A DNA stretch of 64,000 nt, from positions 55,001 through 119,000 of the forward strand of contig CAUYUJ010020679.1 of assembly GCA_963575745.1 (NCBI GenBank), read 5' to 3'. Of this stretch, positions 43,136 to 52,014 are shown piece after piece. The DNA comes from Prorocentrum cordatum. Lineage: Eukaryota; Sar; Dinophyceae; Prorocentrales; Prorocentraceae. The position numbers and the translations under genes are program-made. How positions within the stretch are numbered: position 1 is the stretch's first letter; each line of letters opens with the position of its first letter. Below the pieces are notes generated by a model. The model had not been told where the DNA came from, did no database searches, and worked only from the letters and a program-made list of their open reading frames with translations.

Positions 43136-43399
43136 TATTCTGAATATTATTATTACTGCTAGTATCATTATTGGTTTTAGTAGTCTTCATAATCTTCTTA
43201 ACACTAGTATCCATAATATTATTCTTGTTACAAAGAATAATAGTATTAGTATCATTCGCACTGCAATATGTATTATTACTACTCCGTTTCATAGTATTAT
43301 GACTAGTGTCACCATTATCATGAATAGTAATACTAGTAGTGTTAAGATTGCGATTGTTCTGTATTACTAGTATCATTATTTCTACTGTTATTAACATCA
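43136..43399 (+). repeat. AT-rich TATTACTAG-type degenerate array
   Basis: Recurring ATTATTATTACT, AGTAGT and TAGTATCAT words. Lowest GC in the window after the (AT)n tract. No gene. Confidence 0.7.
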
Positions 43400-44316
43400 G
43401 TTCTTATTCATATTCATCATCGTCATCATCATCATCAGCATCATTACCAGCATCATCATCGTCATCATCATTATCACCAGCATCAGCATAATCATCATCA
43501 TCAGCATCAGCATCGTCATCATCAACAGCATCAGCATCATAATCAACATCATAATCATCGGTATAAGCATCAGCATCAGCATCAGCATCAGCATCAGCAG
43601 TATCGTCATCATCATCATCATCACCATCATCATCAACAGCATCATCATCACCATCATAATCAGCATCATCATCATCATCATCATCTTTATCATCGTCGTC
43701 AACACCACCACCACAATCAGCATCATCACCAGCAGCATCCGCATCAGCATCAGCATCACGATCATCATAATCATCCTCATCATCAGCAATATCAGCATAA
43801 TCATCAACGTCATCAGCATCAGAATCATCAGCCTCGTCAGCATCAGCAGCATCACCATCACCATCATCACCATCGTCATCATCACCATCATCACCCTCAT
43901 CATAGTCAGCCGCAGCATCATCATGTTCATCATCCTCACCAAAATCACCATCAGCATCATCAGCATCGTCAGTGCGATCATCATCGTCATCATCAGCATC
44001 AGCATCATCATCACCACCACCAGAATCATCAGCAACATAATCATCAGCAGCAGCATTAGCATCATCGTCGGCATCATCATCAGCATCAGCATCAGCACCA
44101 TCGTCAGCGTCATCATCATTATCAGCATCAGTATCAGCAGCATCATGATTAACAACATCCGCATCATCAGAATCATAATCGTCACCATCATCAGCATCGA
44201 CATCGGAATCAGAATCATCATCAGCAGCATGATCATGAGCATCAGCATCACCTTCAGCATCATCATCATCATCATCAGCACCGTCATCATCTGCATCATC
44301 ATCATCAACCTCCCCC

Positions 44317-44386
<70 letters not shown>

Positions 44387-44396
44387 ACTCGTCCTC
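43400..44396 (+). repeat. ~1-kb (CAT)n array
   Basis: CATCATCAG/CATCATCAT trinucleotides with CAGCATCAG blocks, pure (CAT)n at about 44318-44388. On minus an open frame of nearly 350 codons of Asp and Ala, with Met- and Ile-rich frames as alternatives. I treat it as repeat, not gene. Confidence 0.95.
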
Positions 44397-44454
44397 CGTC
44401 TCCTTGCCCTGCCCCTCTTCATCGCCAATGTCATCACCCGTGACCCTCATCCAC

Positions 44455-44647
44455 CATGCATCCTCATCGTCCTCCTCGTCCTCCTCGTCCTCCTCCTCCT
44501 ACTCCTCCTCCTCCTCCTGGCTTTCTCCTCCTCATCCAGCCCCCCCGCCTCTTCATCCCTTTCCCCCTCCGTCTCCTCCTCCTCCTCCTCCTCCTCCTCC
44601 GCCACCTCCTCCCTCCTCGTCCTCCTCCTCCTCCTCCTCCTCCTCCT
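44455..44647 (+). repeat. (TCC)n at the LINE 5' border
   Basis: CTCCTC array with CGTCC interruptions ending directly at the spliced-leader sequence. A (TCC)n array also starts directly after the LINE at 51049. Confidence 0.9.
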
Positions 44648-44668
44648 CTGTAGCCATTTTGGCTCAAG
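44648..44668 (+). other. Relic trans-spliced leader at LINE 5' end
   Basis: GTAGCCATTTTGGCTCAAG at 44650-44668 is identical to the body of the 22-nt dinoflagellate spliced leader; including the two bases before it, about 20 of 21 match. A genomic copy joined to a transcript 5' end means an RNA was trans-spliced, reverse transcribed and inserted. Confidence 0.92.
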
Positions 44669-44814
44669 ATGCTTAGTTCCGCAGGGGAACAAGTGGATAC
44701 CGCTAGTCCGCGGCCAGTTTGCAGTCCTTCCCCTGGTCAGCCCCAGGGCGAGCGCCGAGGTGGTCCGCCCCACCTCGGAGCGTCGGCGGCACACACCACG
44801 AGCCTGCGTAGGCC

Positions 44815-45891
44815 ATGGGGCGCGGGCGCCAGACCTACTCGTGTTGTGCGACCTGTGGTGGCTGGGTCTACGACTGGAAGCTGGAGAGGTCAGGTGGGTG
44901 GTGCAACAAGTGCCAGGCAGTCATGCCTGGGTGGAAGTCAATGGTCCCAGGCACGGCGGCTGCGGACAAGGGCAAGGGCACAGGCAAGGGACCCCCCTGG
45001 CGCAAGCCGACGGCGGTCCACGGCACGCTGGCGGAGCTCAGCAGCATGCTGGAGCGCGTCGAGTCCCTCACGGCGCAGATGGCGCCGCAGGTGGACCTGG
45101 GGCCCGTCAAGGCGGTGCAGTCGCAGGTGCAGGCGGCGGCGGCGGCGGCGCCCAAGAAGGAGGCGTCCAAGGAGCTCGAGTTGCGGCAGGCGATCAACAA
45201 GCTCAACCGCTGCCAGCTGGAGGTGGACAACTCTGCGGCGGCCCTGCAGGAGGCGGAGGACCGCGTCCTGCAGCTGCGCACCAAGAATCAGAAGGCCATC
45301 GAGGACGCAGCCGACGCGGTGCTGGAGCATAAGCGCGCGCTGGTGGCGTACCAGGCGGAGACCGTGTGCCAGGACCCCGAGCCGCCTCAGCAGGCGGACT
45401 GGCAGGCACCTGCGGTTGGGGACCTCTTCGATGACCTGGACGAGTATGAGGAGGAGGACAAGGCCAAGCTGGTCAAGTTCAAGGCAGACATGGAGGCGCT
45501 GGACCAGTTGCTGCAGGCAGCGGCTGGGCAGTATCGGAAGTTCAGCGAGCTCAAGCAGCAGGCGGACCGTTTCAGACGACAGGCACAGAAGAAGCGTAAG
45601 ACCACGGAGGACGAGACCAAGAACGATGCGCAGGAGGCCCAGGCGCCAGCGGCGCCTGGTGGGGGTTCCGCGGCGCCAGCTGCGGCGGCGGGGACGGGAG
45701 GAGCCAGCCCTACCCAGCCGCCTCCCACGGAGGAGCAGAAGCGCGAACGGAAGGAGGTCATTGACAAGATCAAGCAGCAGGCCGAGCACAAGGCCAGGGG
45801 CGCCAAGGCCAAGGCCGCCCCCACGGCGTACAGGGACGCGGCGCGGGGTGCAGAGGCTGATAAGACTGCTGGTGGCGAGCCAAGTCTTTAG
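44815..45891 (+). CDS. LINE ORF1: Cys-finger, coiled-coil nucleic-acid-binding protein
   Basis: 358 residues from the first ATG in frame. The N-terminus has CC..C (residues 10-14) and C..C (about 30-33) with aromatic residues around, likely one zinc finger. Next come a Lys/Gly basic linker, a helical, heptad-like region (about 65-250) with LELRQAINKLNRCQLEVDN-type Leu spacing, and an Ala/Gly/Pro-rich linker. It ends in a basic Lys/Arg tail. ORF1 proteins of LINEs bind the element RNA and form oligomers. Its stop (45889-45891) lies within the continuing ORF2 frame, which is +1 relative to it. Confidence 0.85.
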   Translation: MGRGRQTYSCCATCGGWVYDWKLERSGGWCNKCQAVMPGWKSMVPGTAAADKGKGTGKGPPWRKPTAVHGTLAELSSMLERVESLTAQMAPQVDLGPVKAVQSQVQAAAAAAPKKEASKELELRQAINKLNRCQLEVDNSAAALQEAEDRVLQLRTKNQKAIEDAADAVLEHKRALVAYQAETVCQDPEPPQQADWQAPAVGDLFDDLDEYEEEDKAKLVKFKADMEALDQLLQAAAGQYRKFSELKQQADRFRRQAQKKRKTTEDETKNDAQEAQAPAAPGGGSAAPAAAAGTGGASPTQPPPTEEQKRERKEVIDKIKQQAEHKARGAKAKAAPTAYRDAARGAEADKTAGGEPSL

Positions 45892-45913
45892 CATCTTCTT
45901 CTCGAATATCACA

Positions 45914-48900
45914 ATGTGGGGGCCCAAGGCCCATAAGTTCATCACGGAAGAAGGCAAGCAGAAGGACATCATCATGATGTGCGAGACGCACGTGGATCGA
46001 GGGCGACTGGAACAGGTACGTGAAGTGGTATCACGAGATGGCTGGAAGCTACAGGGCACGGCGGCGGTGCCCACAAAGCGGTCTGAGAAGGGCACCACGG
46101 GGGGCGAGTTCATTTTGGCCAGGACTCACCTCGCATGCACAGGAAACGACCTGTTGAGGAAGCGTATCGTGGACAACGGAGATGTCGACCCGTTCAGGGG
46201 CTTCTCGGCGCTCAACGTCCACACGCGCTCGGGCAATGTCATCCTGATCTCGGCCTACCTGGTTCCAGGCGAAGGCCTCACAGGGTCGAATTACCACAGG
46301 ATTCGATCCCTGTCAGGATTCATCAGATCTCTCACGGACCCATGGGTGGTCCTGGCTGATTGGAACATCCCAGCTGACAGCATGGAACGCGCTGAGCTAC
46401 CTGGCAAGCTTGGAGGAGTGGTGCTACGACCAGATGTGGGCATCACATGTGACAAAGGCAAGGGAAGCCTCATTGACTACGGCATAGCAAGAGTGGACTT
46501 CGCCCCTAGGCTCAAGCTGTGCGTTCAGGGTCGCGTGCCATGGCGTACGCATTGTGGGCTCCAGCTAACGATCGAGGGCACCAAGGAGGGCTGGTGGCAT
46601 CGGCAGCTGGTGATCCCTAAGGCGCTCCCATACCAGGCGAGACCTCAGAAGGCGGCGGACCCTGACTCCAAGACGAGCAAGAGGAAGCAGGAAGCGCAGC
46701 GACGTCGGCAGCAGGCTCTGGAGGAGCACTTGCAGGAGGCGTACGAGGAGGCGGTGATGTTCGAGCAGCAGGTCCCCGACAGCCAGGCCACACCGGTGCT
46801 GAAGATGCCCTACTGCGTCTCGGCGGAGCTCTGGGAGCAGGTCGGGCTCGTGGAGCACGAGATGGAGCTGTCGGAGGAGATGCACATCATAGGTGAGAAG
46901 ATGATCATCAGAGGTACGAAGCACCAGAAGGATGAGTACCAGCTGACGCAGCAGTACGGCCAGTGGGTCGCCAAGGTGGAGGAGGCTTTCATCAGGCATG
47001 AGCAGCTGGACGAGCAGGAGGCGCAGGGATGCCAGGGACGCGCAGCAGGCTTTGGTATACGATGGGTGCGAGCAAAACCCACGCCAGGCAGAACTCACAT
47101 GCGGTATGGCCCTGCGGAAGAATGGAGTATATTGGCAGCAGATTTGGTCAGATATCAGTCACTCTTTGCGAATGGCACCGACGGGCAGCAGCAGAGAATG
47201 TGCGTGACACGCATACAGAAGCAGCTTGCAGTTCTGCGAGGTTTGCCGCGGAAGGACGCCTTCAGCAAGAATGTGACTGAGGCCAGCAGCGAGATGTACT
47301 TCGACATGGCATCTGACATATGGCAGTTAGACGAGGGGCAGCTATCGAATCTGGTGGCCCAGACAGAGAAGCACTTGGCGGTGGCGTCGTCCAGATCAAT
47401 GACCACGGCTCGGAAGAACTTTGCGACCTGGGCGAAAAAGGCATGGCAGACCAAGGCGGGCATCCTGCACAGGCATGTCAAACCCAAGGAGGCGCCACGC
47501 TATGAGATGGCCATCAGAGAAGACTTCGTCACAGCTGACCCCACCATTATCATGAACACGAAGGCGCGTAAGTGGGAGACCATCTGGACGGACCCTGTGG
47601 ACAGTCGTGCTGACATCATTGAGCAGTTGGAGCGCACCAAGCGACGGGCGTGGGAAGAGGATCTGGACCCCATCGACATGGACATGCTCAATGGTGCGCT
47701 CCGAGTCACATCGGCATCCAAAGCGAAAGGTCTGGATCAGCTTGGCCCCACGGATATTGACAGACTTCCTGGCCAGGCTAAGCAAGAGTTGTTGGAAATA
47801 TTGCAGAGGAGCGAAAGTACTTTGACATGGCCAAGACAGCTATCAGCCACCAAGTGCGCGATGGTGGCCAAGCCTGGGCCAGTTGCTGGTGATCGAGTAT
47901 TGGGTATGTTACCGCTTCCAGTTAAGTTATGGTCGAGAGCGCGAGGCGGAGTATGTGCCTTGTGGAGTGCTGGGCTATCAGACCACTGGGACACGGCGAT
48001 CAAGGGGAGCTCGGCGCTCAGGGCAGGACTCCTTCGGTCGATCTTGGACGAGACAGGCATCGAGATCGGCGCCTCGGCCATGACATTGTTGTTGGATATA
48101 GAAAAGTTCTACGACACGGTCTCGCTGGTCATCTTGTTGCAGATAGCGGGCACGGCAGGATTCCCAGCGGTGGCTGTCGGATTGGAAGCGATGATCTTTC
48201 TTGGACCCAGATACTTGCAGGAGCGATCTATCATCAGCGAGGCCATCTGGCCTACCAGATCACTGGTGGCAGGATCCGCAAGAGGAGTAACTTTAGCGAA
48301 GCTTTTTCTTCATCCAGTGCTTGAGTTGGCGCATCGAAGACACCCAGCAGCAGGATTGTGGACGTTCGTGGACGACACGGTAGCAAGATGCGAGGGCAGT
48401 TCACAGACGGTGGCAGAGCAGCTGGTGGAGGTGTCGACGGATATATGCACTGGATTGGTGGAACAACGTATGACCATATCGGATAAGACCACGGTGATTG
48501 GCTCTGACTTGAAGGAGGCTCGGAAGACAGCGAAGCGATTACGAATGCGAGGCATACCTGCTAAGGCCAGCGGCGTGGCGACGGACCTGGGCCTGGACAC
48601 TGCCGCAGGACGTAAGCGGGTAGCAGCGAAGAGTAAACAGCGGCAGCTCAAGGCGCGGAAGAGGTTCGCGAAGATCGTGAAGCTGAGAAGGATTGCGGCG
48701 CTGAAGCATGAGTCCAAGGGCCTCTACAACGTGGGCGCACTGCCGCAGGCGATCTATGGGCAGCAGACGTACGGCATGTCCAAGCAGGCGATCACCGTGT
48801 TGAGAAGGCAGGCGGGCAAAGTGGCAGGAGGCAGTGCAGGAGGTCGATGTCTGACGACCACGCTGGGCATGGAGCTGGGCCTGAGAGACCCCGCTGTTGA

Positions 48901-50983
48901 TCTCAGACTGGGTGTGGTACGAGAGTGGATAGGCCTTTGGCAGAAGTTTCCCCACATCCATCGACGAGTTGCGAAAGCATGGCCGTTCATCAAGGCGCGT
49001 CTCCACAGATATGGCGACAAGAGATGGCGAGCTGTACGGGGCCCCACAGGAGCTTTGATGGCAACGCTAATGGATGCTGGATGGACACCTTCGACAGCCA
49101 CTCAATGGCATCGACCTGGACCTGAGGAGTTGGAGATGTGGGAGCTGCCGACCTCCGAGGACGGCAAGTTCGTGGCCACGGGCTGCTTCCAGGAGCTCCT
49201 GGACGACCTGGAGGGCGACCTGCGCAGGGACCTCTGGACGGAGGCTGCCAAGCACGAGTTTGGTGACAACTTGCAGGAGGGCGGAGACCTGTGGCCCATA
49301 GTAATGGAGCAGCGGAGGTTCGAGCGCAAGGGGATGCTAGATCAGCTGGCGCTCAACGTGACGGTGGTCGCTGGCGGCCAGTGGCCGAGAGTCCGCTGCA
49401 GGGAAAAAGGATATGAAGTAACAGTCGATTGCCCGAGATGCAAGCAAGCCCCTGAGAGCTTAAAACATAGAATATGGGAATGCTCCAGGAACACTGATCA
49501 CAGCGATTATAGCAAAACTGAGCCTTTGGTAGCTGCGGCATTAGCACAAGCCGAAGCTGAGCCAGCTTTATGGCTCCGTGGTCTTCCCCCTACTCGCCTC
49601 ACTCACCCCCTCTTTGACGATGGGCGGCTGGAGGGGCGGGAGCTTAGGCTGGGCGGGGAGGGGGACTTTGAGGCCTCTCGAGGAAGCGACGGGGTTTTAA
49701 AGGTTTACGGCGACGGCTCGGGGGGGCGATTTTCGGACGACCCCAGACGAAGGAGATGCAGTTCTTCTATCTGCTCCCTGAGGTGGTCCCAGGGCGAATG
49801 GATAGTCCAGGCGGCGTTGGCCCGTCCCCTGCTCGGAGCCCGCCAAACCGTCCCGCGCTCCGAGATCCAGGCGTTTTGTTTGGCTTTAGAAGAGATCCCT
49901 GGGCCGTTCGTTTTTGTAACAGACCACTTGTCGGTCGCAAAGAAGTGGCGTTTTAAAATGGAGAACCCGAGCCCGACAGGGGCTAATGAAGATTTGTGGA
50001 CCAGGGCCCGTGTGTCCTGGAGTTCCAGGCCAGATACCGCCACTGTCGAAGTGCAGTGGACACCCTCTCACACGGATGAATCCCCTGAGCTGCTGATTAC
50101 CGAGCTGCAGTTAGAGACTGCGGTTGGAAATGCGGTAGCTGATATATGGGCGGGAGAGGGGGCGGAGCTGGCTTGGGAGTTCGGTTTGGTTGGGGATAAC
50201 CCGCAGACAGATAGAATTGATGCCATTGCCAGTTTAGTGCGGCGGCGCGCGAGACGAGCGTTGGCCGACTCAGCGAGTGCAGAAGTCCAAGCGAAGAATG
50301 GAAGGCAGGAGGTCGCGAAGCGACCCCCAGCTAACAAGTGTGCGGTAGCAGTTCGAGAGTCGGCCCACCGCCTTGAGAAGTCGGGCACGGGTTGGAGGTG
50401 TGCTGTGTGTGATCAGGTGGTGCCAGGCTCTCGACTGCTCAAGTTTGCGGCCACCCCTTGTGCAGGCAGGGCCATCCCAGAGGGACTGAGGCCCCCAGAT
50501 GTGATTCAGGCCCCCAGAAGGTTCGTTGCGGGGGCGTTTGAGTTTCACGAAACTCATGCCATGTTTTATGTGGACAAGTGGTTCATGCATGCCTGCAGCA
50601 AATGTGGTCGCTTCGCTACGGTAGATGGTAGACATATCAGTAAGCGATGTGAGGGACTGACCCCCAAGGGGACCGAGAACCTCACTCGAATTCGCAAGGG
50701 TATATATCCCAGGAGGGAGGGGCCCCCCCAAGCCGTTGTTGAGGCAATGGCGGCGCGTGATCGTGAGAGGGTGGTGTCGTCTCACGTCGGTCGTTCGAGC
50801 GTGGGTGAAGCGCCAGGGGGCCCCTCCCCCGCCCCTCCCCCACCGCCCGTCCCAGCGGAGGCAAGGTCCGCCGCCCAGGAGAGTGCTGCGCCACGTCGGA
50901 TTGCACAGGCTCTACGACGGGAGCCGCCCCTTTTATCTTTTGGGGCGGTGGGAGGAGGAGGCGATTCAGACAGTTCAGACTAA
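45914..50983 (+). CDS. LINE ORF2: endonuclease-reverse transcriptase-RNase H polyprotein
   Basis: 1,689 residues if begun at the ATG 45914, but the endonuclease Asn (SNITMWG) lies just before it, so translation likely enters from ORF1 by +1 shift or from an upstream non-AUG. Domains in order: EEP endonuclease 45900-46600 (ETHV, LADWN, LIDYG, THCG), then a spacer. Reverse transcriptase about 47600-48800 follows, with LDIEKFYD at 48092-48115 and FVDD at 48365-48376. A CPRC...H...C finger is at 49430-49483. RNase H is at 49700-50160: Asp in YGDGS 49712, Glu in SEIQ 49862, Asp in VTDHL 49922, Asp in NAVAD 50141. A Cys-rich C-terminus (WRCAVCDQV, ACSKCGRFA) follows. All catalytic residues are present. 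It nicks target DNA and copies the element RNA there. Confidence 0.92.
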   Translation: MWGPKAHKFITEEGKQKDIIMMCETHVDRGRLEQVREVVSRDGWKLQGTAAVPTKRSEKGTTGGEFILARTHLACTGNDLLRKRIVDNGDVDPFRGFSALNVHTRSGNVILISAYLVPGEGLTGSNYHRIRSLSGFIRSLTDPWVVLADWNIPADSMERAELPGKLGGVVLRPDVGITCDKGKGSLIDYGIARVDFAPRLKLCVQGRVPWRTHCGLQLTIEGTKEGWWHRQLVIPKALPYQARPQKAADPDSKTSKRKQEAQRRRQQALEEHLQEAYEEAVMFEQQVPDSQATPVLKMPYCVSAELWEQVGLVEHEMELSEEMHIIGEKMIIRGTKHQKDEYQLTQQYGQWVAKVEEAFIRHEQLDEQEAQGCQGRAAGFGIRWVRAKPTPGRTHMRYGPAEEWSILAADLVRYQSLFANGTDGQQQRMCVTRIQKQLAVLRGLPRKDAFSKNVTEASSEMYFDMASDIWQLDEGQLSNLVAQTEKHLAVASSRSMTTARKNFATWAKKAWQTKAGILHRHVKPKEAPRYEMAIREDFVTADPTIIMNTKARKWETIWTDPVDSRADIIEQLERTKRRAWEEDLDPIDMDMLNGALRVTSASKAKGLDQLGPTDIDRLPGQAKQELLEILQRSESTLTWPRQLSATKCAMVAKPGPVAGDRVLGMLPLPVKLWSRARGGVCALWSAGLSDHWDTAIKGSSALRAGLLRSILDETGIEIGASAMTLLLDIEKFYDTVSLVILLQIAGTAGFPAVAVGLEAMIFLGPRYLQERSIISEAIWPTRSLVAGSARGVTLAKLFLHPVLELAHRRHPAAGLWTFVDDTVARCEGSSQTVAEQLVEVSTDICTGLVEQRMTISDKTTVIGSDLKEARKTAKRLRMRGIPAKASGVATDLGLDTAAGRKRVAAKSKQRQLKARKRFAKIVKLRRIAALKHESKGLYNVGALPQAIYGQQTYGMSKQAITVLRRQAGKVAGGSAGGRCLTTTLGMELGLRDPAVDLRLGVVREWIGLWQKFPHIHRRVAKAWPFIKARLHRYGDKRWRAVRGPTGALMATLMDAGWTPSTATQWHRPGPEELEMWELPTSEDGKFVATGCFQELLDDLEGDLRRDLWTEAAKHEFGDNLQEGGDLWPIVMEQRRFERKGMLDQLALNVTVVAGGQWPRVRCREKGYEVTVDCPRCKQAPESLKHRIWECSRNTDHSDYSKTEPLVAAALAQAEAEPALWLRGLPPTRLTHPLFDDGRLEGRELRLGGEGDFEASRGSDGVLKVYGDGSGGRFSDDPRRRRCSSSICSLRWSQGEWIVQAALARPLLGARQTVPRSEIQAFCLALEEIPGPFVFVTDHLSVAKKWRFKMENPSPTGANEDLWTRARVSWSSRPDTATVEVQWTPSHTDESPELLITELQLETAVGNAVADIWAGEGAELAWEFGLVGDNPQTDRIDAIASLVRRRARRALADSASAEVQAKNGRQEVAKRPPANKCAVAVRESAHRLEKSGTGWRCAVCDQVVPGSRLLKFAATPCAGRAIPEGLRPPDVIQAPRRFVAGAFEFHETHAMFYVDKWFMHACSKCGRFATVDGRHISKRCEGLTPKGTENLTRIRKGIYPRREGPPQAVVEAMAARDRERVVSSHVGRSSVGEAPGGPSPAPPPPPVPAEARSAAQESAAPRRIAQALRREPPLLSFGAVGGGGDSDSSD

Positions 50984-51048
50984 CCCCATATGAGGGTAAA
51001 TTTGTGTGGTTTGCAGGACAGAGGTCCGCTCTCATAGCATTCCCATAG
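50984..51048 (+). other. LINE 3' UTR
   Basis: 65 bases with TAAATTTGTGTGGTTTGCAG, ending at CCCATAGCA before (TCC)n. Confidence 0.6.
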
Positions 51049-51528
51049 CACTCCTCCTCCTCCTCCTCCTCCTCTTCCTCCCCCTCCTCCTCCTCTTCCT
51101 CCTCCACCTCCTGGCCTCATTGCCCTCATCCTCATCATCATTTTTCCTCCTCCTCCTCCGCTTCCGCCCTCTTCACCTCCTCCTCCTCCCCCTACTCCTC
51201 CTCCTCCTCCTGGCCTTCTCCTCCTCCCCCTGGCATTCTGCTCCTCCTCATCTTCCCCCTCCTCCTCTTCCTACTCCTCCTCCTCCTCCTCCTCCTCCTC
51301 CTCCTCCTCCTCCTCCTCCTCCTCCTCCTTTTCCTCCTCCTCCTCCTCTCTTCCTCCTCCTCATCCTCTATTACCCTTTCCTCCACCTCCCCCTCCTCCT
51401 CCTCACCTTGCTCCTGATCCTTCTTATCCTCCTCCTCCTCCTCCCTCCTCCTCCTCCTCTTCCTCCTCCTCCTCCTCCTCCTCCTCCCCCTCCTCCTCCC
51501 CCTTACCCTCATCCTCATCCGAAGGTGG
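51049..51528 (+). repeat. (TCC)n array at the LINE 3' border
   Basis: CTCCTC with TTCC, CATCC and CCCC slips. Confidence 0.9.
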
Positions 51529-52012
51529 CTCTGAACCGCAAGCGCGGTACCAGACTAATGCACCAGACAGATGTGCCAGACAGATGTACCAGACTAGTGT
51601 ACCAGACGAATGCACCAGACTAATGGACCAGACAAATGTCCCGGACTAATGTACCAGACGAATGTATCAGACTAATGCACCAGACTAATGTACCAGACTA
51701 GCGCCACCACACTAGGGTACCAGACTAGCAGCACCATACTGACGGTACCAGCCTGGCGGTGCCAGACTGCTGCACCAGACGCGCCGCCAGCCTGGCACGT
51801 TAGTCTGGTACGTTAATCTGGCGCGTTGGTCTGGTACATTCGCCTGGTAAATTAGTCTGGTAAATTAGTCTGGTACACTGGTCTGGTACATTAGTCTGGT
51901 ACATTAGTCTGGTACATTAGTCTGGTACATTAGTCTGGTACATTTGTCTGGTACATTAGTCTGGTACTTCAGTCTGGTACATTAGTCTGGTACCGCGCGC
52001 ACGGTTAAGAAT
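51529..52012. repeat. 13/14-bp satellite, palindromic unit 1
   Basis: The left half (51535-51785) is CCAGACTAATGTA-type, the right half (51793-52001) is its reverse complement, TCTGGTACATTAG. The centre is CTGCACCAGACGCGCCGCCAG. Ends: GAACCGCAAGCGCGGTACCAG on the left and GGTACCGCGCGCACGGTTAAG on the right, themselves inverted. Confidence 0.85.
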
Positions 52013-52014
52013 AG

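Larger units (their letters stand above)
44648..51048 (+). mobile_element. Full-length LINE (non-LTR retrotransposon)
   Basis: 6.4 kb from the leader relic to the start of (TCC)n at 51049. Two intact overlapping reading frames: ORF1 with a Cys finger and coiled coil, ORF2 with EEP endonuclease, reverse transcriptase, Cys finger and RNase H. No LTRs. Short 5' leader (147 bases to ORF1 ATG) and short 3' UTR (50984-51048). No poly(A) tail; it ends against (TCC)n, and (TCC)n also borders the 5' side, so it may have inserted in such an array or use it as a tail. Absence of stops in 2.1 kilocodons suggests recent activity. Confidence 0.9.

Noticed and set aside
43404-44450. Asp-rich minus-strand protein
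   Set aside because: No non-repetitive sequence at either end and no start context; treated as the (CAT)n array.
44669-45890. ORF2 beginning at the ATG right after the spliced leader
   Set aside because: That stretch is Arg/Ser-rich shadow of ORF1, whose frame has the Cys finger and coiled coil. The long open frame is chance plus GC bias, although an ATG next to the leader is curious.
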